Origin: Medicago truncatula
Lineage: Eukaryota; Streptophyta; Magnoliopsida; Fabales; Fabaceae
Direction: 5' to 3'
Assembly (NCBI RefSeq): GCF_003473485.1
Contig: NC_053044.1
Span: forward strand, 4,352,501-4,416,500
Length of the DNA: 64,000 nucleotides
The translations under genes were made by a program, and so were the position numbers. Shown here piece by piece: positions 1-11,956 of the stretch. Position 1 is the first letter of the stretch, and the number at the start of each line of letters is the position of its first letter. Below the pieces are notes generated by a model. That model did not search any database. It was not told the DNA's origin and worked only from the letters and a program-made list of their open reading frames with translations.

Positions 1-162
1 AACAAATGCTTCCTAGCACTATTAAACAACATTTATAATGCTAGAATGATCATTTGTGACGATTAAACATAACGTTTTGACACCTTGAAACTTTTAAAAG
101 ACAACGTTTGATCAAAGTCAACTACTTTTAACTGACATCAGGGTTAGCGGTGAAATAGTTTA

Positions 163-263
163 TCAACTAAAATGATCTATTTGAAACTTAAAGGACTAAC
201 TTGGGAATTCTGTCAAACTAAAATGATCTAATTGAAACTTAAAGGATTTATTTGGGAATTCTG
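163..263. repeat. Tandem duplication, about 50-bp unit
   Basis: Two adjacent units of about 50 and 51 bp both run from TCAA(A)CTAAAATGATCTA to GGGAATTCTG, differ at a few bases, and are followed by the start of a third unit (TCAAACTAAAA). The rest of 1-1773 shows no gene; it is AT-rich with poly(T) runs. Confidence 0.75.
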
Positions 264-476
264 TCAAACTAAAAGTACCAAACATGGTATTTAGCCTAAA
301 ATCAACAAAGATTTGTGATTTGAACACGAGTTGTCAATAGATCTTTTGATAAAGATTAATCACTCTTAAACGTCTCTGACTATCTCTTTTGGTCACTATA
401 AGAAACAAAAATTTAATATTCAGATTCATTGAATAACTAATGGTTATGAAAAATGAGAAATGCTAGCAACATATTC

Positions 477-672
477 CATCCGTCCCAAATTGTATGACGT
501 TTTGGGCATTTCACACATATTAAAATAACACACTTTTCAATATACTCTTTTTGATTGATTAAAATTCACATGACATGAGACCCACCAAATTTATATGGGA
601 CCCACATGATTTAATGAGACCCATATAAATATTAATCAATCAAAGAAAGTGTGTTGAAAAATGTGTGTTGAG
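477..672. repeat. Stowaway-like MITE remnant (partial)
   Basis: The stretch opens with CCATCCGTCCCAAATTG, which resembles the CTCCCTCCGTCCC end of plant Stowaway-type MITEs, and contains inverted-looking AATCAATCAAA/TTGATTGATT segments. I could not find a clean second terminus or a TA duplication, so it is probably decayed. Confidence 0.3.
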
Positions 673-1773
673 AGCATTCTTCATGAAAAATAACTCAAAT
701 TCTCTTTTTCGTTGCTCTTTTATTTCTTCTTATTTTCACAATCAAGAAAAGCCATAAATCAAAAGAAAGTTTATTTTTTTTGAAAAATATTGCATTAAAC
801 ACTCCTTTTTTTTTTTTTTTTGGTCAAGCAATACACACTCTTTTTAATAATACATTAAGTCGCAAGAAAGTCACTCGTCATTGCTATTATAACAAGTGTT
901 ATTATCTCGGACTTAGGTCCTCTTTATAATAAAAAACAATAATAAATGTTTTTAAATTATATTTGTCTTACATAAATTTCATAAAATTAATGTCAATTTT
1001 AATAGATAAAATAGTACTCTTTCCCTTCATTTTTAGTTTTAAGGTTAATACACTAAATACATAAACGTTGAAAACCAATAATTTTTTCTATATTTAATTT
1101 TTTTTTTTCCTTTTTTCTAGAACATATTTTTTTTTCTTATTTCACCTTTTTGTCTCTCTATGATAAATATTTAGTGATAATATTAACAAAATAATAATAA
1201 TTATTGTATTGAATTTTTTTTTTGAAGGAATTTTGTATTGAATTATTTGAAACGACAAGTAATACACATAAATTATTTTACAAAAGTGATAAGTATAATG
1301 AAAAAGTGAAATGCACTAATATATTACTAAAGTATAATTAGTTGCACAATTGAAAAAAAAAGTATTATTATCACAATACAATTTTTATTGGTATTTTTTT
1401 TTGTGTGTGCCGTGTAGGACCATAAGACTGACAAAATCCTCCCTCAAGAAATTCCATATTGTTGCATTCTCATAATTCGATTGCAATACAAAACATTTGG
1501 TTAAGCTGAAAGTGATATTTTATTATCTTTTTAAGTGTTCTTTGTTTTCACTTTTCTTCTTTTGCTATTAGCACAATTCTTTTTTTCTTTGTTTAAATTA
1601 GAGAAAGGGTATAACCGCGTACACACTAAAGATCCCATCATAAAATAAAAGCATCAACTTTTTTTTCTTGTCATAGATTATATATATGGATCAAATAAAT
1701 TAATTCCTTACTCCTCAAATATAATTCTCCCAAACTATATTAATTGACATTTTATTACTCAATCTGCATATCC

Positions 1774-4700
1774 ATGGAAGATAGCAATGGTAACGTCGAA
1801 ATCCAACGCCAACACCAATCCACCAAAAGAGGATGGCATGCTGCCATGTTCATCATAGGTGAGTGAAAAAGAACCTTCTCTTATCTTGCTTTTTTATTTT
1901 ATTTTATTTTATAAAGATTTCGTACAATTTGCACAAATCTTTGACGTTTTGGTAAAGACAAATTGTTCGATATAATTTAAGTTTGAATTCTGGATGAAAC
2001 AAGATTTGATCAGACTTTATTTATCTATATACCAAATTTCGGTTTTTAAGACGAATTTTACCGGAGAACTAAAGGATTAAAACCATGCAATTTTGATTTG
2101 AAATTTTGTAGTTATGGAAGCTGCAGAGCAATTTGCATACATTGGTTTGAGTTCAAATTTGGTGTTATACCTCACAAAGGCACTTGGTGAGTCACTCACT
2201 GAAGCTGCTAAGAACAAAAACACTTGGAGTGGTGTTTCTGCTATCTTCCCTTTGCTTGGTGGTTTCATTGCTGACTCATATCTTGGTCGATTCAAGACAA
2301 TCATCATCTCAGCCATCATTTACCTCTTGGTAATTTCATTCCATTCCTCTTCTATTTTTTTTTTTGTTATGAACTTTTGTAATTAATTTTCTAAAAGTAT
2401 AAATTAATTTTTGTAAAATATTTAACCTTGTTTGGTATGTCTCCTTTTCTATTTATCTCTTTAGAATATTTCTTTTAGATTTTTTAGTCAAGTTTTAATT
2501 CTAATTTTTTTTTTTTAACATATATGTAATAAATTAAATTAATATAACCAACTTTATTTTTTAAACTTGCAAGAGAAAATTATTTTAATAACAATGACAA
2601 TAATAACCATTTTCGGTCAAAGGATTAATGATCATTTTACAACAATAGCAAAAGGGAATTAAGTTAATGTAAAGAATAAAACTAAAAAGTAGTAGTAGTT
2701 TGACTTCTTCCAAAAACATTTTTTTTTCTTTTTTCAAAATATTCTTAAAAAAGTTTTAACGAAATATTCTTTAAATTTTTTTAAATTTGAATCAAGAACA
2801 TTTTTTTTTATAATAATAAATATGTTTTTTTTCCTTCTAATTCAAGATGATTTTTTTTTTTCCAATATCACACATTTTTAATATATAGTAAATTAATAAG
2901 GTTTATTAGAAAACTTTTCTACATAACCTTAAATGAAAAAAAAATATCTATTATTGATTTTTTTTAAAGATATACAAAAATAAAAAAGATAAGTCAAACA
3001 CATATATCTAGAAAGATTAAATTACCCTGTTGGATTGAAAGTGTACACAAATAAAAAATTATTTGATATATTATTGATACCAATCAAATTAGATTGAAAG
3101 TTTATACAAATCTAAAATTATTTGATATATTATTGAAACCAACAAAATTAACACAATTCGATAAAAGTGCAAAACAACTTCATTTTGATGAGTTTCAATA
3201 ACACATCAAACAAATTAAAATTTGTGCAAAATTTCACATGAATGATCTATGTGATACAAATTTTTAATTTAACATTGAATTTTGTCAAATTTATATTAGT
3301 TAAAATGCTAGCTACTTCATCAGTAGCTACACTTAATAACTCTTTGGCATACTTTAATAGAAAACTTTGGCATATATATTAAATTTCATCCATATTCCAA
3401 CTGTCTAATTAATAGTTCTTAATGAGTAGATCACATGTGTAAAGTTTAATAAAACTATAAAAATATTTGATATTTTATCAAGTAAATTATATTCTATTAA
3501 AATATACTTTTTATTGTTTTCACATAAAAAAAACTTTTCAGTAAAAATCAAATGAACAATATACTTTTCCTTCAAAAAATAAATACTTTTTAAAATAAAA
3601 ATGAAAAATTGACAATAAGATCATATTGCTAATTTACTATAGTATTCAATTTATTTATTTTTTGGTCTCGATCTGAAAGTTGTGTTTGAGCCCAACTACT
3701 GCCTTAGAGGAATGTATATATACATTTTTAGATAAAGATCAAATTAGATATTTCCTATAAACATAATGAGCACATAGTGTACATGGTGCAATTTGATTCA
3801 GTTTTGAGCTTAAAAGTTATATGAACTGCAAGATTAAAAAGCTTACGGTTTGGTTTGGCTCGGTTGACTTTTAAAATAAAATTCAAACAAAACCAACGCG
3901 GTCTAGGTTGGATCGATTGATGCGTTTTTTTTTTTGAGGCAATACAATTTTTTGTTTTCAATATTAAAATCAAGTTAAAAAAAAACTAAAACACTACATA
4001 TTTTCAGCAATGTTTTAAATTTCATCCAACATTACAATTTCATTATCATTGGACAATATTGTTTCCAACTACATAGACCAAATTTAAAACATGGACAAAA
4101 AATAATCATATTTTGTAATAAATGCAACAGACTAAGATTTTATCATTTTCTAAAAGTGCAAGTAACACGTAAGTACATTTTTGAAATAAAAAACAAAGAA
4201 TAAACTTAACAAGAGAAAAAATATGTCATTTTATAGAAGTTTTCATTGAGTTTCTATGATTAGTGGTCTAGTCTAGGTGACATATGTTTAATCAATGTTT
4301 TTCTTATGCTGCGGTTTGACTTGACTTTGTTCGGTTGGTAAAATAAAAACCGCAAACCGAACCAAACCATGCGGTTGAGTAAAAAATGATCTGAATACAT
4401 CCAAACCAAATACGGTTTTTGCGGTTTTGGTTTGCATTTTTTTATTGGATTGCTTCGGTCTTAGTGCCATGAGTAGTGTTGTCATAAGAATTGAGTTTGC
4501 AGTTGCATAAACTGATTAGTTCGGGGCAGTCCACTTGCTACTATGATCCAAATTTAGGTCTTTCTCAACTTTCATAGATTTATTTTGAATTCATTTGTTA
4601 GAAAAAAACATAAAGTTTGCAAATATAATAACTTGATGTACAATTTCCTTTAAACATGTTAAAACATTACAATGTTCTATTGTCACATATGCAGGGCATG

Positions 4701-6695
4701 ATTTTGTTGACACTATCAGTCTCGGTATGGAAAAACAAGAAGCTGTTCTTCATCGCGCTTTACGCGTTGTCTGTCGGTGATGGCGGGCACAAGCCGTGCG
4801 TACAAACATTTGCCGCCGATCAATTCCCTGAAGGCACAATGGAGGAGAGGGATGCCAAAAGCTCATTCTTCAACTGGTGGTACTTGGCAATAGTAATTGG
4901 TTCAATTTTTGCTGTGTTCGTTATAGGGTATCTCATGGTAATTTTGATGTTAATATTACTTTTTACTTTTTGATAAATTAAAAACACATGATTTGTCATA
5001 CCTCGTTAACGCATCATTGAATGCATTTTACACTGATAATGTATATAAATGAAGAGACTCTTAAATTAAACTCTTACATTTTGTTTTTGACATGGATGAC
5101 AACTTATTGTTTAGTAAAACTAGGATTGCCCTAATTATATAAAACAACATAATCATGACCTTAATAAATATGCAAAAAATAAAGATGTTATAAGAGAATC
5201 TGACTTGAATACTCATATGCCAAAAAACACAGGACAATGTAAGTTGGGCTGTAGGGCTTGAAGTGTTGGTAGCAATGTTGGCAGGAGCATTAGCGGTGTT
5301 CTTGCTAGGAAGGAAAAGGTATAGGAAGGAAAGCCTTAAAGGGAGCCCGATCACTACTATTGCCCAAGTTTTTGTCGCTGCATCTCGTAAGTGGCGCGTG
5401 AAAGACACACTTAGTTATGATGATTATTGGTATGGCTATGATTATGGTAGCATCCATCCTTCCCAATCTCCACCCATAGTTCAGACTTTGATCCGCACTG
5501 ATCAGTACAGGTACATTTAGCTTTCTGTTAATTATAGAGGTGTCTTACATTTGAAGTGTTACATAGGAAATAGAAAGGAAAAGACTTCCATTTGAGAGTT
5601 ACGCTTACAGTTAATCGTATATTTAAAGGTCATGCTAACAAGTGTTCTGACGACAATTGTTACGAAATTAAAAATGAAAATATTTTGATATTTGACTTCT
5701 TAAGAAGTGTCATTAACGTACTTGTTAGCACTTTTAGTTGCTTTATTTGCTATTAGCATGCTTTATTTGCAATTAGACTTTTACCACATTTATCAAGAGT
5801 GATTATTTCTTCTAACATAAAATATCATTATAGATTTTTGGACAAAGCAATGATCATCGATGAACATGATATTTCAAGCAAAACTATAAACCCGTGGAGG
5901 CTATGCTCGATGACTCAAGTTGAAGAAGTAAAACTCGTGATTCGCCTTATCCCAATATGGCTAAGTTGTTTAATGTTCATTGTTGTCCAAAGTCAACTAG
6001 GAACATTTTTCATCAAACAAACCAGCACATTAAACTGTTCAATTGGACCACACTTCAAAATCCCTCCAGCATCACTTCAAGGCTTTGTTGGAATTGTGAT
6101 CTTGTTTGCTGTACCAATATATGACAAACTTTTTGTCCCATTTGCTAGAAAAATTACAGGACATCATTCTGGCATAACAGTTTTGCAAAGAATTGGAGTT
6201 GGTCTTTTTCTGTCAATATTTACAATGATTGTTTCAGCTCTTGTGGAAGCTAAAAGGGCTATTATTGCAAGGAACCATAATCTCATAAACGATAGTAATA
6301 TCAATGATATTGTACCAATGAGTATTTGGTGGATGTTACCTCAATACACTATTCTTGGAATTTCTGATGCATTTACAATTGTTGGACTACAAGAATTGTT
6401 CTATGATCAAATGCCAGAAACAATGAGAAGTTTGGGAGCTGCAGCACATATAAGCATACTTGGAGTTGGAAGTTTTGTTAGCAATGGTGTTATAATTGTT
6501 GTAGTGGATATTACTACAAGGATTGGTGGAAAATGGTTGGGAAATGATTTGAATAGGGCACATCTTGATTACTTTTATTGGGTGTTGGCTGTGTTAAGTG
6601 CTCTAAATCTTTGTGTTTATTTGTTGATAGCCAAAGGTTTTGTGTACAAAAAGAGACATGAGGGTGAAAAGAGTATGATGGAGGGTAGTACCTAG
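1774..6695 (+). CDS. NPF/PTR (NRT1/PTR) family transporter, NPF5-like, five exons
   Basis: Exons that give an open frame with GT-AG introns are 1774-1858, 2112-2329, 4695-4937, 5233-5510 and 5834-6695 (1,686 nt, 561 aa), which is normal length for a plant NPF/POT protein. This is a 12-TM major facilitator that usually couples substrate import (nitrate, peptides, hormones or specialised metabolites) to protons at the plasma membrane or tonoplast. Visible family marks are the TM1 segment after GWHAAMFII, AAEQFAYIGLSSNLVLYLT, GGFIADSYLGRF at TM2-3, GGHKPCVQTFAADQF, SSFFNWWY, the central loop ending in QYRFLDKAM, and LQELFYDQMPETMRS near TM10-11. The start follows a short 5' leader and precedes the conserved GWHAA block. 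One oddity is that the usual ExxER/K proton-coupling motif reads EAAEQ (residues 31-35). Intron 2 is long (2,365 bp) and holds low-complexity and repeat DNA. Assignment to NPF5 is from memory of motifs; the substrate cannot be inferred. Confidence 0.93.
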
Positions 6696-7139
6696 AAAAA
6701 ATGCTTGATTTTTGTATTAAAAACTACTAGGTGGTAGTACCTTGAATTTTAATAAAACATATTATTGTCGAACTCTTATTCTTTCTCACTCTTGATTAAA
6801 TTCGATATAATCTTCTCCCAAAGTGATCTTTCTGATAATGCTGAAATAACTACTTCACAATATCTTCATCCATCTCCTCACCTTTACTACAAACCCTCTT
6901 GAATGTGGAAATAAACAAAGAAAGATATGTGTATGTATATGAGGAAAATTTCTTTAAAAAAATAGATTAGAAAAGTCAAAGATTTTACACTTAAATATGC
7001 AAATAGTCCCGACAAATTTAGTGAACTTGAGTTTTAGTCTATGCAATTACAAATAATTTAAATATGACGTTATAAATAGTAATCACTTTTAATTTGATCC
7101 CGTGATCTCATTTTTTTCTGACTTATTTTCGCATACATG
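6696..7139. other. 3' flank of the NPF gene, no gene seen
   Basis: AT-rich sequence. An AATAAAA signal lies about 55 bp after the stop and probably serves polyadenylation of the transporter gene. I see nothing else here. Confidence 0.4.
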
Positions 7140-7939
7140 ATTGCACCTAGATCTTTCATAACAAAAGATTTGCTCAATGCCTTCTTGATAGCAATTATCT
7201 TGGTCTTATCTTTCCCAACAACAACCATATCGTCAACATACAACAAAATTATGATGGATTCTCCATTTCCATAGTTTTATCACAAACACATAGTGGTTTG
7301 CTGATGTCTTTGTGAAATTGTGTTGGGTCATGAAGTGATCGTACTTCTTGTACCATTATTTTGGAACATGCTTTAAGCCATATAGACTTTTCTTCAAGCA
7401 ACACATAAGATGTTCTTTGTCTGGTTTGGAGAAACCTTCAAGCAACACATAAGAATGCAGTTTTAACATTAATTTGTTCTATCTCTAAGTCTAAATTTGC
7501 AGTTATACCAAGGATTTCTCTAATGGATGTCATCTTCATCACTGGTGAGAATTTTTCTTCAAAATCAATGCCTTTCTTTTGATGGCATTCCTTCACGACT
7601 CGTGCTTTGTACCTAGGGTTTGAGTTGTTCTATTCAGACATGAGCTTGAACACCCGTTTATTTTTCAATGCCCTATTTCCATTCAGTAATTTTACCAAGT
7701 CATATGTTTGGTTCTCCTTTAGGGATGGCATTTCTTCTTGAATGCATTGCAGCCATTTTTGCTTATTGGTTGTCTCTATGGCTTCCATGATGCTTTGAGG
7801 TTCCCTTTCATTAGTAAAATTTATATTTTCATGTGAGAAGTAACTCTTTGTTGATCGTCTAGATCTTGTTGATCTTCTTAATAGAGGTTCTTGTTCCATC
7901 TCATCATCACCATCATCATCATCATCATCATCTGTCATC
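7140..7939 (-). pseudogene. Ty1/copia reverse transcriptase remnant
   Basis: Read on the minus strand, 7938-7630 is open and carries an acidic MTDDDDDDDGDDEMEQEP leader, then EPQSIMEAIETTNKQKWLQ and EEMPSLKENQTYDLV, the usual start of the copia RT domain (RVT_2). Further down the strand the same protein continues with KARVVKECHQKKGIDFEE, FSPVMKMTSIR and the YVDD catalytic box (about 7223-7240, YVDDMVVV), but with stops and frameshifts. It is the C-terminal half of the element whose integrase end lies at 9117-9480; a solo LTR separates them. Confidence 0.88.
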
Positions 7940-7944
7940 TGCTC

Positions 7945-9111
7945 TGATAAGTCCTAATTTATAGTGTTTTTAGTCTTTGAATTAAATAAAATTTGTGGGA
8001 TTTTAGTTTTACTTTAGAAATATTTTACTACAAAGTGTTGGTTTTTATTTTCAAGATCAAATAATGAAGAAAAGGAAGAACTTTCAGAAGTCAGAAAATA
8101 TGGTATGACTCGTGCGCCCAAGCACACGACCCATGCGTGGATCGCAGGATTTTCCTGGGCAGACCAGAAAGTTGAGCATAGCCCGTGCGTGGTCAAGAAC
8201 GACTTGTGCGTCTCTTGCTGTACCAAAATAATAGTTAAATAAAAACATTTGGAATTTGATGGTTTATGAATTGTAACTCGAGAATAATATTTTGTCTATG
8301 ATTCTAGGCTATAAATAGACTTCATTTCTGAGGCAAAACACATGATGGCACACTTGTAAACTTACTCTTAAGTTGAATCAAAATCATTCAATATTGTTCT
8401 TATGCTTTTGTTCTTTATTTTTAAGTTCTTTTCATTCTTGTGTTTTATTGTTCTGTTCTTTACGTTTCCAATGTTTTACTTTTTTGTTATTTACTTCTAT
8501 GTCTTTATCTTTTAATCCCTTGTCTATTTTATATGAATTTACGTTCTAATCTAATCTCATTGTTATTAAATTTTATATAAAATATTAAATGAAGTACACC
8601 GAGAGGTAAAGTTTTATATTAATATTAATTATATTTCAAATATCAAACGAAGTACCGAGATGTAAAGTTTGATATAGGATCAAATGAGATTAAATAAGGT
8701 ATTCAAAACATCAGAATAATTTTTAGAGTCTTGGAACAATAAGGTTACACCTAAAAGATCTCAATGATAATCAACCATGAGAATAGATTTGCTTATATAT
8801 TGTTTTGAGATACATTCATGTATTTCGAGAGGAAACATGAAATATCAAATGAACTCCTTGTACTTAGAAATTAATTCATTATAGAATAAAGAAATAGATA
8901 GGGAATGCTAAGGATTTAACATTATGATGAAAACTTCAATCAAATGACGTTTTTTAAATATTTGAATTTTAAACAAACAAACGTTGTTCTTAATTAACAA
9001 CTTATTCCTTTTCAGCTAATTAAAACTAAAAATTAGATTGGTAATTGCTTTAACTCCCCGTGAATCGATATTTTTACTATCTCAGTAGAACCGTGCACTT
9101 GCGGTCTATCA
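7945..9111. mobile_element. Solo LTR (probably Ty3/gypsy), 1,167 bp
   Basis: It starts TGATAAGTCC and ends GGTCTATCA, so it has TG...CA ends with a 5-bp inverted TGATA/TATCA, and it is flanked by a perfect 5-bp duplication TGCTC (7940-7944 and 9112-9116). Removing it together with one duplication rejoins the minus-strand copia frame (...MQEEQMTDDD...) without a shift, which confirms the borders. No internal gag-pol remains, so it is a solo LTR left by LTR-LTR recombination. The gypsy assignment rests on its general look only. Confidence 0.85.
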
Positions 9112-9116
9112 TGCTC

Positions 9117-9480
9117 TTCCTGCATTGCTTGGTTTTGTTATATGTGATCAAGCTACTTCATCTTATTGGGTTGTGCTTTCTGATCACAATCGTTATTCAT
9201 TTGAGGAATCTCTCCCACTTAATTGTGTACCACAATGGTGTTCGTAGTCTTAGATTATATGTCGTGGATCGCAAAATCGTCATAGAATACGACATATCTG
9301 CTTCAAACAATAACATGATCCCATAATCTAAAGCGAAATTCATCTCTTTCTAAACCAAGGTATATACACTCCTTCATATTAGCATCAAGATTTTCTCTTT
9401 CATCTTTTCGAACATGGGCAAATGCCTTGCATCCAAAGACTCTTAAATGGCCATAGAAGGCTTTCTTTCTATACTATTTG
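9117..9480 (-). pseudogene. Ty1/copia integrase C-terminal remnant
   Basis: On the minus strand this reads FYGHLRVFGCKAFAHV, NLDANMKECIYLG, RFRLWDHVIV and SRYVVFYDDF, matching the HLRVFGC...KECIFLGY...LWDP...RSRDVVF block at the end of copia integrase. Stops and frameshifts interrupt it. It continues across the solo LTR into the RT fragment at 7140-7939. Confidence 0.83.
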
Positions 9481-9716
9481 ATGACATATCATCTTATGTA
9501 ATATTTAATATATTTTCAGTAATTTTTTTATTTAGTTTTGATCAGAGTTAGAACAAAACAAATCCCTTACGGTTTCATAAATTCCCTTTGTGGAGTATAT
9601 ATGTTTTTTCGGACAAAAGGCAGAGAGAGTAACGGCCAAAATAAAGAGTGCAAAAGGGTTTTGCTTTATTTGTACAGTATTGGTCCTATACGCATTTCAC
9701 TCGACGATTGAAACAA

Positions 9717-9769
9717 GGGAAATTTTCACCATTTTCCTTTTGAAATTTTGCATCTGTACAAAATTTCCC
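9717..9769. promoter_or_regulatory. Inverted repeat in the Kunitz A promoter
   Basis: GGGAAATTTT (9717-9726) and AAAATTTCCC (9760-9769) form a perfect 10-bp inverted repeat with 33 nt between the arms. The same arms and spacing occur upstream of copies C (28400-28452) and D (33848-33900). In B and E only the right arm is kept (18165-18174, 47288-47297). A regulatory role is inference. Confidence 0.5.
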
Positions 9770-9918
9770 GATCCAAAGAAATAACACAAGTTAAGTGTTT
9801 ATTCTTGACACGCCACCTATCATAATAGAAGACTAATTCATAAAAGAATAGAAAATAAATTCATTTTATTAATTAATTTTATCAATAATAAGCATTGCAT
9901 GGTAACATGATCAAGTCC

Positions 9919-9926
9919 TATAAATA
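9919..9926 (+). promoter_or_regulatory. TATA box of Kunitz copy A
   Basis: TATAAATA lies 91 bp before the ATG, in the context CCTATAAATACCTTGCATGG that all five copies share. The equivalents are at 18388-18399 (B, longer TATATATAAATA), 28666-28673 (C), 34116-34123 (D) and 47511-47522 (E, longer form). Confidence 0.75.
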
Positions 9927-10009
9927 CCTTGCATGGCAGCGAACAGCAAAAACACAAAACAACTACAACCTCTTATACATATATAATTCATAATAATTAA
10001 TTAACAACC

Positions 10010-10621
10010 ATGTCAATCAGACCCCTCACCATATTCATCATTGCTCATGTGTGGCTCTTTATGATCACAACATCAGTAGCACAAATTGTCATAGACACAA
10101 GTGGCGAACCCGTTGAGGACGATGAGGAATACTTCATCAGGCCTGCTATCACAGGCAATGGAGGAGGTTCCATTTTGGTCACCAGAAATGGGCCATGCCC
10201 TTTGCACGTTGGTCTTGGGAACAGTGAAGGGACACTTGGAATGGCTGTGAAATTCACTCCTTTCGCTCCTCGTCATGATGATGATGATGATGATGTGAGG
10301 CTTAACAGAGACTTGAGAGTAACATTCCAAGGTTTCACAGGTTGTGGGCAGTCGACAGATTGGAGGTTGGGTGAGAAGGACGCAACGAGTGGAAGGAGGC
10401 TGATTGTTACCGGAAGAGATAATGGTGCAGGATCACATGGTAACTTTTTTAGGATTGTGCAGACCCAAACTGGTGGTATCTATAACATTCAATGGTGCCC
10501 TACAGAGGCGTGCCCTAGTTGTAAGGTTCAATGTGGGACTGTTGGTGTTATTCGTGAGAATGGCAAGATTCTGTTGGCCCTTGATGGTGGTGCCCTTCCA
10601 GTTGTGTTCCAGAAAGAATGA
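10010..10621 (+). CDS. Kunitz-type (STI family, I3) protease inhibitor, copy A
   Basis: Intronless, 203 aa, secreted. Residues 1-24 form a hydrophobic signal peptide with likely cleavage SVA|QIVID. The mature protein opens with the Kunitz signature VIDTSGEPV and runs the beta-trefoil length of the family. Cysteines are at precursor 63, 112, 163, 168, 171 and 175: the first falls at mature 39, as in soybean trypsin inhibitor, and two more than the canonical four crowd the C-terminal loop. The predicted reactive loop is FTPFAPRH followed by six Asp; Arg88 (mature 64) aligns with the Arg63 P1 of soybean inhibitor. Family members bind serine proteases in substrate-like fashion, usually in defence or seed and nodule biology. 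The Asp6 is coded by (GAT)6 and is unusual. The nearest sister is D, which differs only at residues 139 and 157. An AATAAA signal is at 10696. The protease target is unknown. Confidence 0.95.
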   Translation: MSIRPLTIFIIAHVWLFMITTSVAQIVIDTSGEPVEDDEEYFIRPAITGNGGGSILVTRNGPCPLHVGLGNSEGTLGMAVKFTPFAPRHDDDDDDVRLNRDLRVTFQGFTGCGQSTDWRLGEKDATSGRRLIVTGRDNGAGSHGNFFRIVQTQTGGIYNIQWCPTEACPSCKVQCGTVGVIRENGKILLALDGGALPVVFQKE

Positions 10622-11956
10622 TTATTAATACAATGGTGAAGTTTGTTTATGTGGTGTCTTTATGTAACTTTCCTTGTTGCTCTAAATGTAAGGTTAATAA
10701 ACATATATATGTAAGGCTGTCGTTAAAATCAATTGAACCAGAGAAAGGGAAACTTTTATTTTGGTTGATTGATTCAAATATATATATATATATACAATAA
10801 TGCTTTGAACTGTTTGTATCTTCTTTGATTACTAAAGAAGTGTTATTGTCCTAACTTCTAATAACAAGGTTCGTGGGTATGACATGGTTAGGTCATCAAC
10901 ATTTTCAACCAAAGTGTTATTCTGTTGAGCCTTTGGCCTATGATAGGAGCCCTAGTTAGATCTTGGCGCCTAAATCCTCTTTCAGGATCTAGTACTCGTG
11001 CAAAATAAGTCTGTCCTAATCCCTTCAGTGTTCGAATGTATATGGACTAACTCATATCAAACAAACATGTTCCATTCCTTTCCCTTGCCATATCGGTCTC
11101 AGGAAATTATAGCATTAGAAGTAAAAGTGATTAATTTTTTATTCTAAAGATTTTGAGTTAAATCAGTTTGTTTGAAAGAAGCAAGAACCCATAGCTTTAT
11201 AAATCGTAAGCAAATAGTATCATAACCTCACCATGTGTAACCTAGAAGAAGGAGTTTAGCTCATGGTGAGCTAGCTAAACATCGGATATGAAGTTGAAAT
11301 AAAACATAAACAAAAACATGAAAAGCTAAATTAATAGATTTAATAAAGCTAGTACAAGATTACAATCCTTAAAGGAGAGTGGTGAGATAAAATCATTACC
11401 AAGTAATCTAATTCAAATTCTCTAAAATCTAGCACTCACATCTATATAGAAGATGAGATGGAGTGAGAACTCTAAATAACCCTAGCTGGAACTTGGCCTC
11501 TCCAATTCACTATCATATTTTCGAACCCTTGGCACTAGCATGTGGTTATCTTCTTACAGTACAAGGCCAACCACTACAAGGTGTACCCTTTGGTCATTTC
11601 CCTATGGGTTGTCCTTATCTTGAGCAATGGCCAGAAGTGGTTCCATGAGTTCCTACTAGTTGTACGACCCGGCTAGCGATCCAGGGTGCTGCATCTTTCC
11701 ATATCTTCGGCGAAGCAATCCTAATCCACGCTGCAACTTCCCGGATCTCCAGAGTCATTCCTCATCTTGTATCATCGAACATCCATAACAAACATTACTA
11801 GTTCAAAATGATTAATTAACACTAAAAACAACATAAACTATATATAATCCTAAATATGCGCCAATTAGATGCTTTAGGCAATGCATTCACTCAGTTTCTT
11901 GTTCATTATGGGAGATAAGTGCAACGTGATAACCAACTATTTTTCCAGTTATCAAT
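10622..11956. other. Downstream of copy A, no gene seen
   Basis: The first 230 bp match the 3' flank of the other Kunitz copies (AATAAA, then AGCTTTGAACTG-type sequence). From about 10860 the DNA is unrelated to the other units and looks like anonymous repeat sequence, possibly LTR-derived, with no supported borders and only chance short ORFs. Confidence 0.35.

Noticed and set aside
8014..8226. Minus-strand ORF within the solo LTR
   Set aside because: Lies inside non-coding LTR sequence with no homology.
9060..9326. Plus-strand 88-codon ORF
   Set aside because: Starts within the LTR end and runs antisense to the copia integrase remnant; shadow.
10045..10330. Minus-strand ORFs opposite each Kunitz gene (also at B, C, D, E)
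   Set aside because: They recur because the sense genes are near-identical; they have no homology or promoter of their own.
10404..10628. Second plus-frame ORF inside each Kunitz gene
   Set aside because: A shadow frame overlapping the well-supported inhibitor frame, with no start context.
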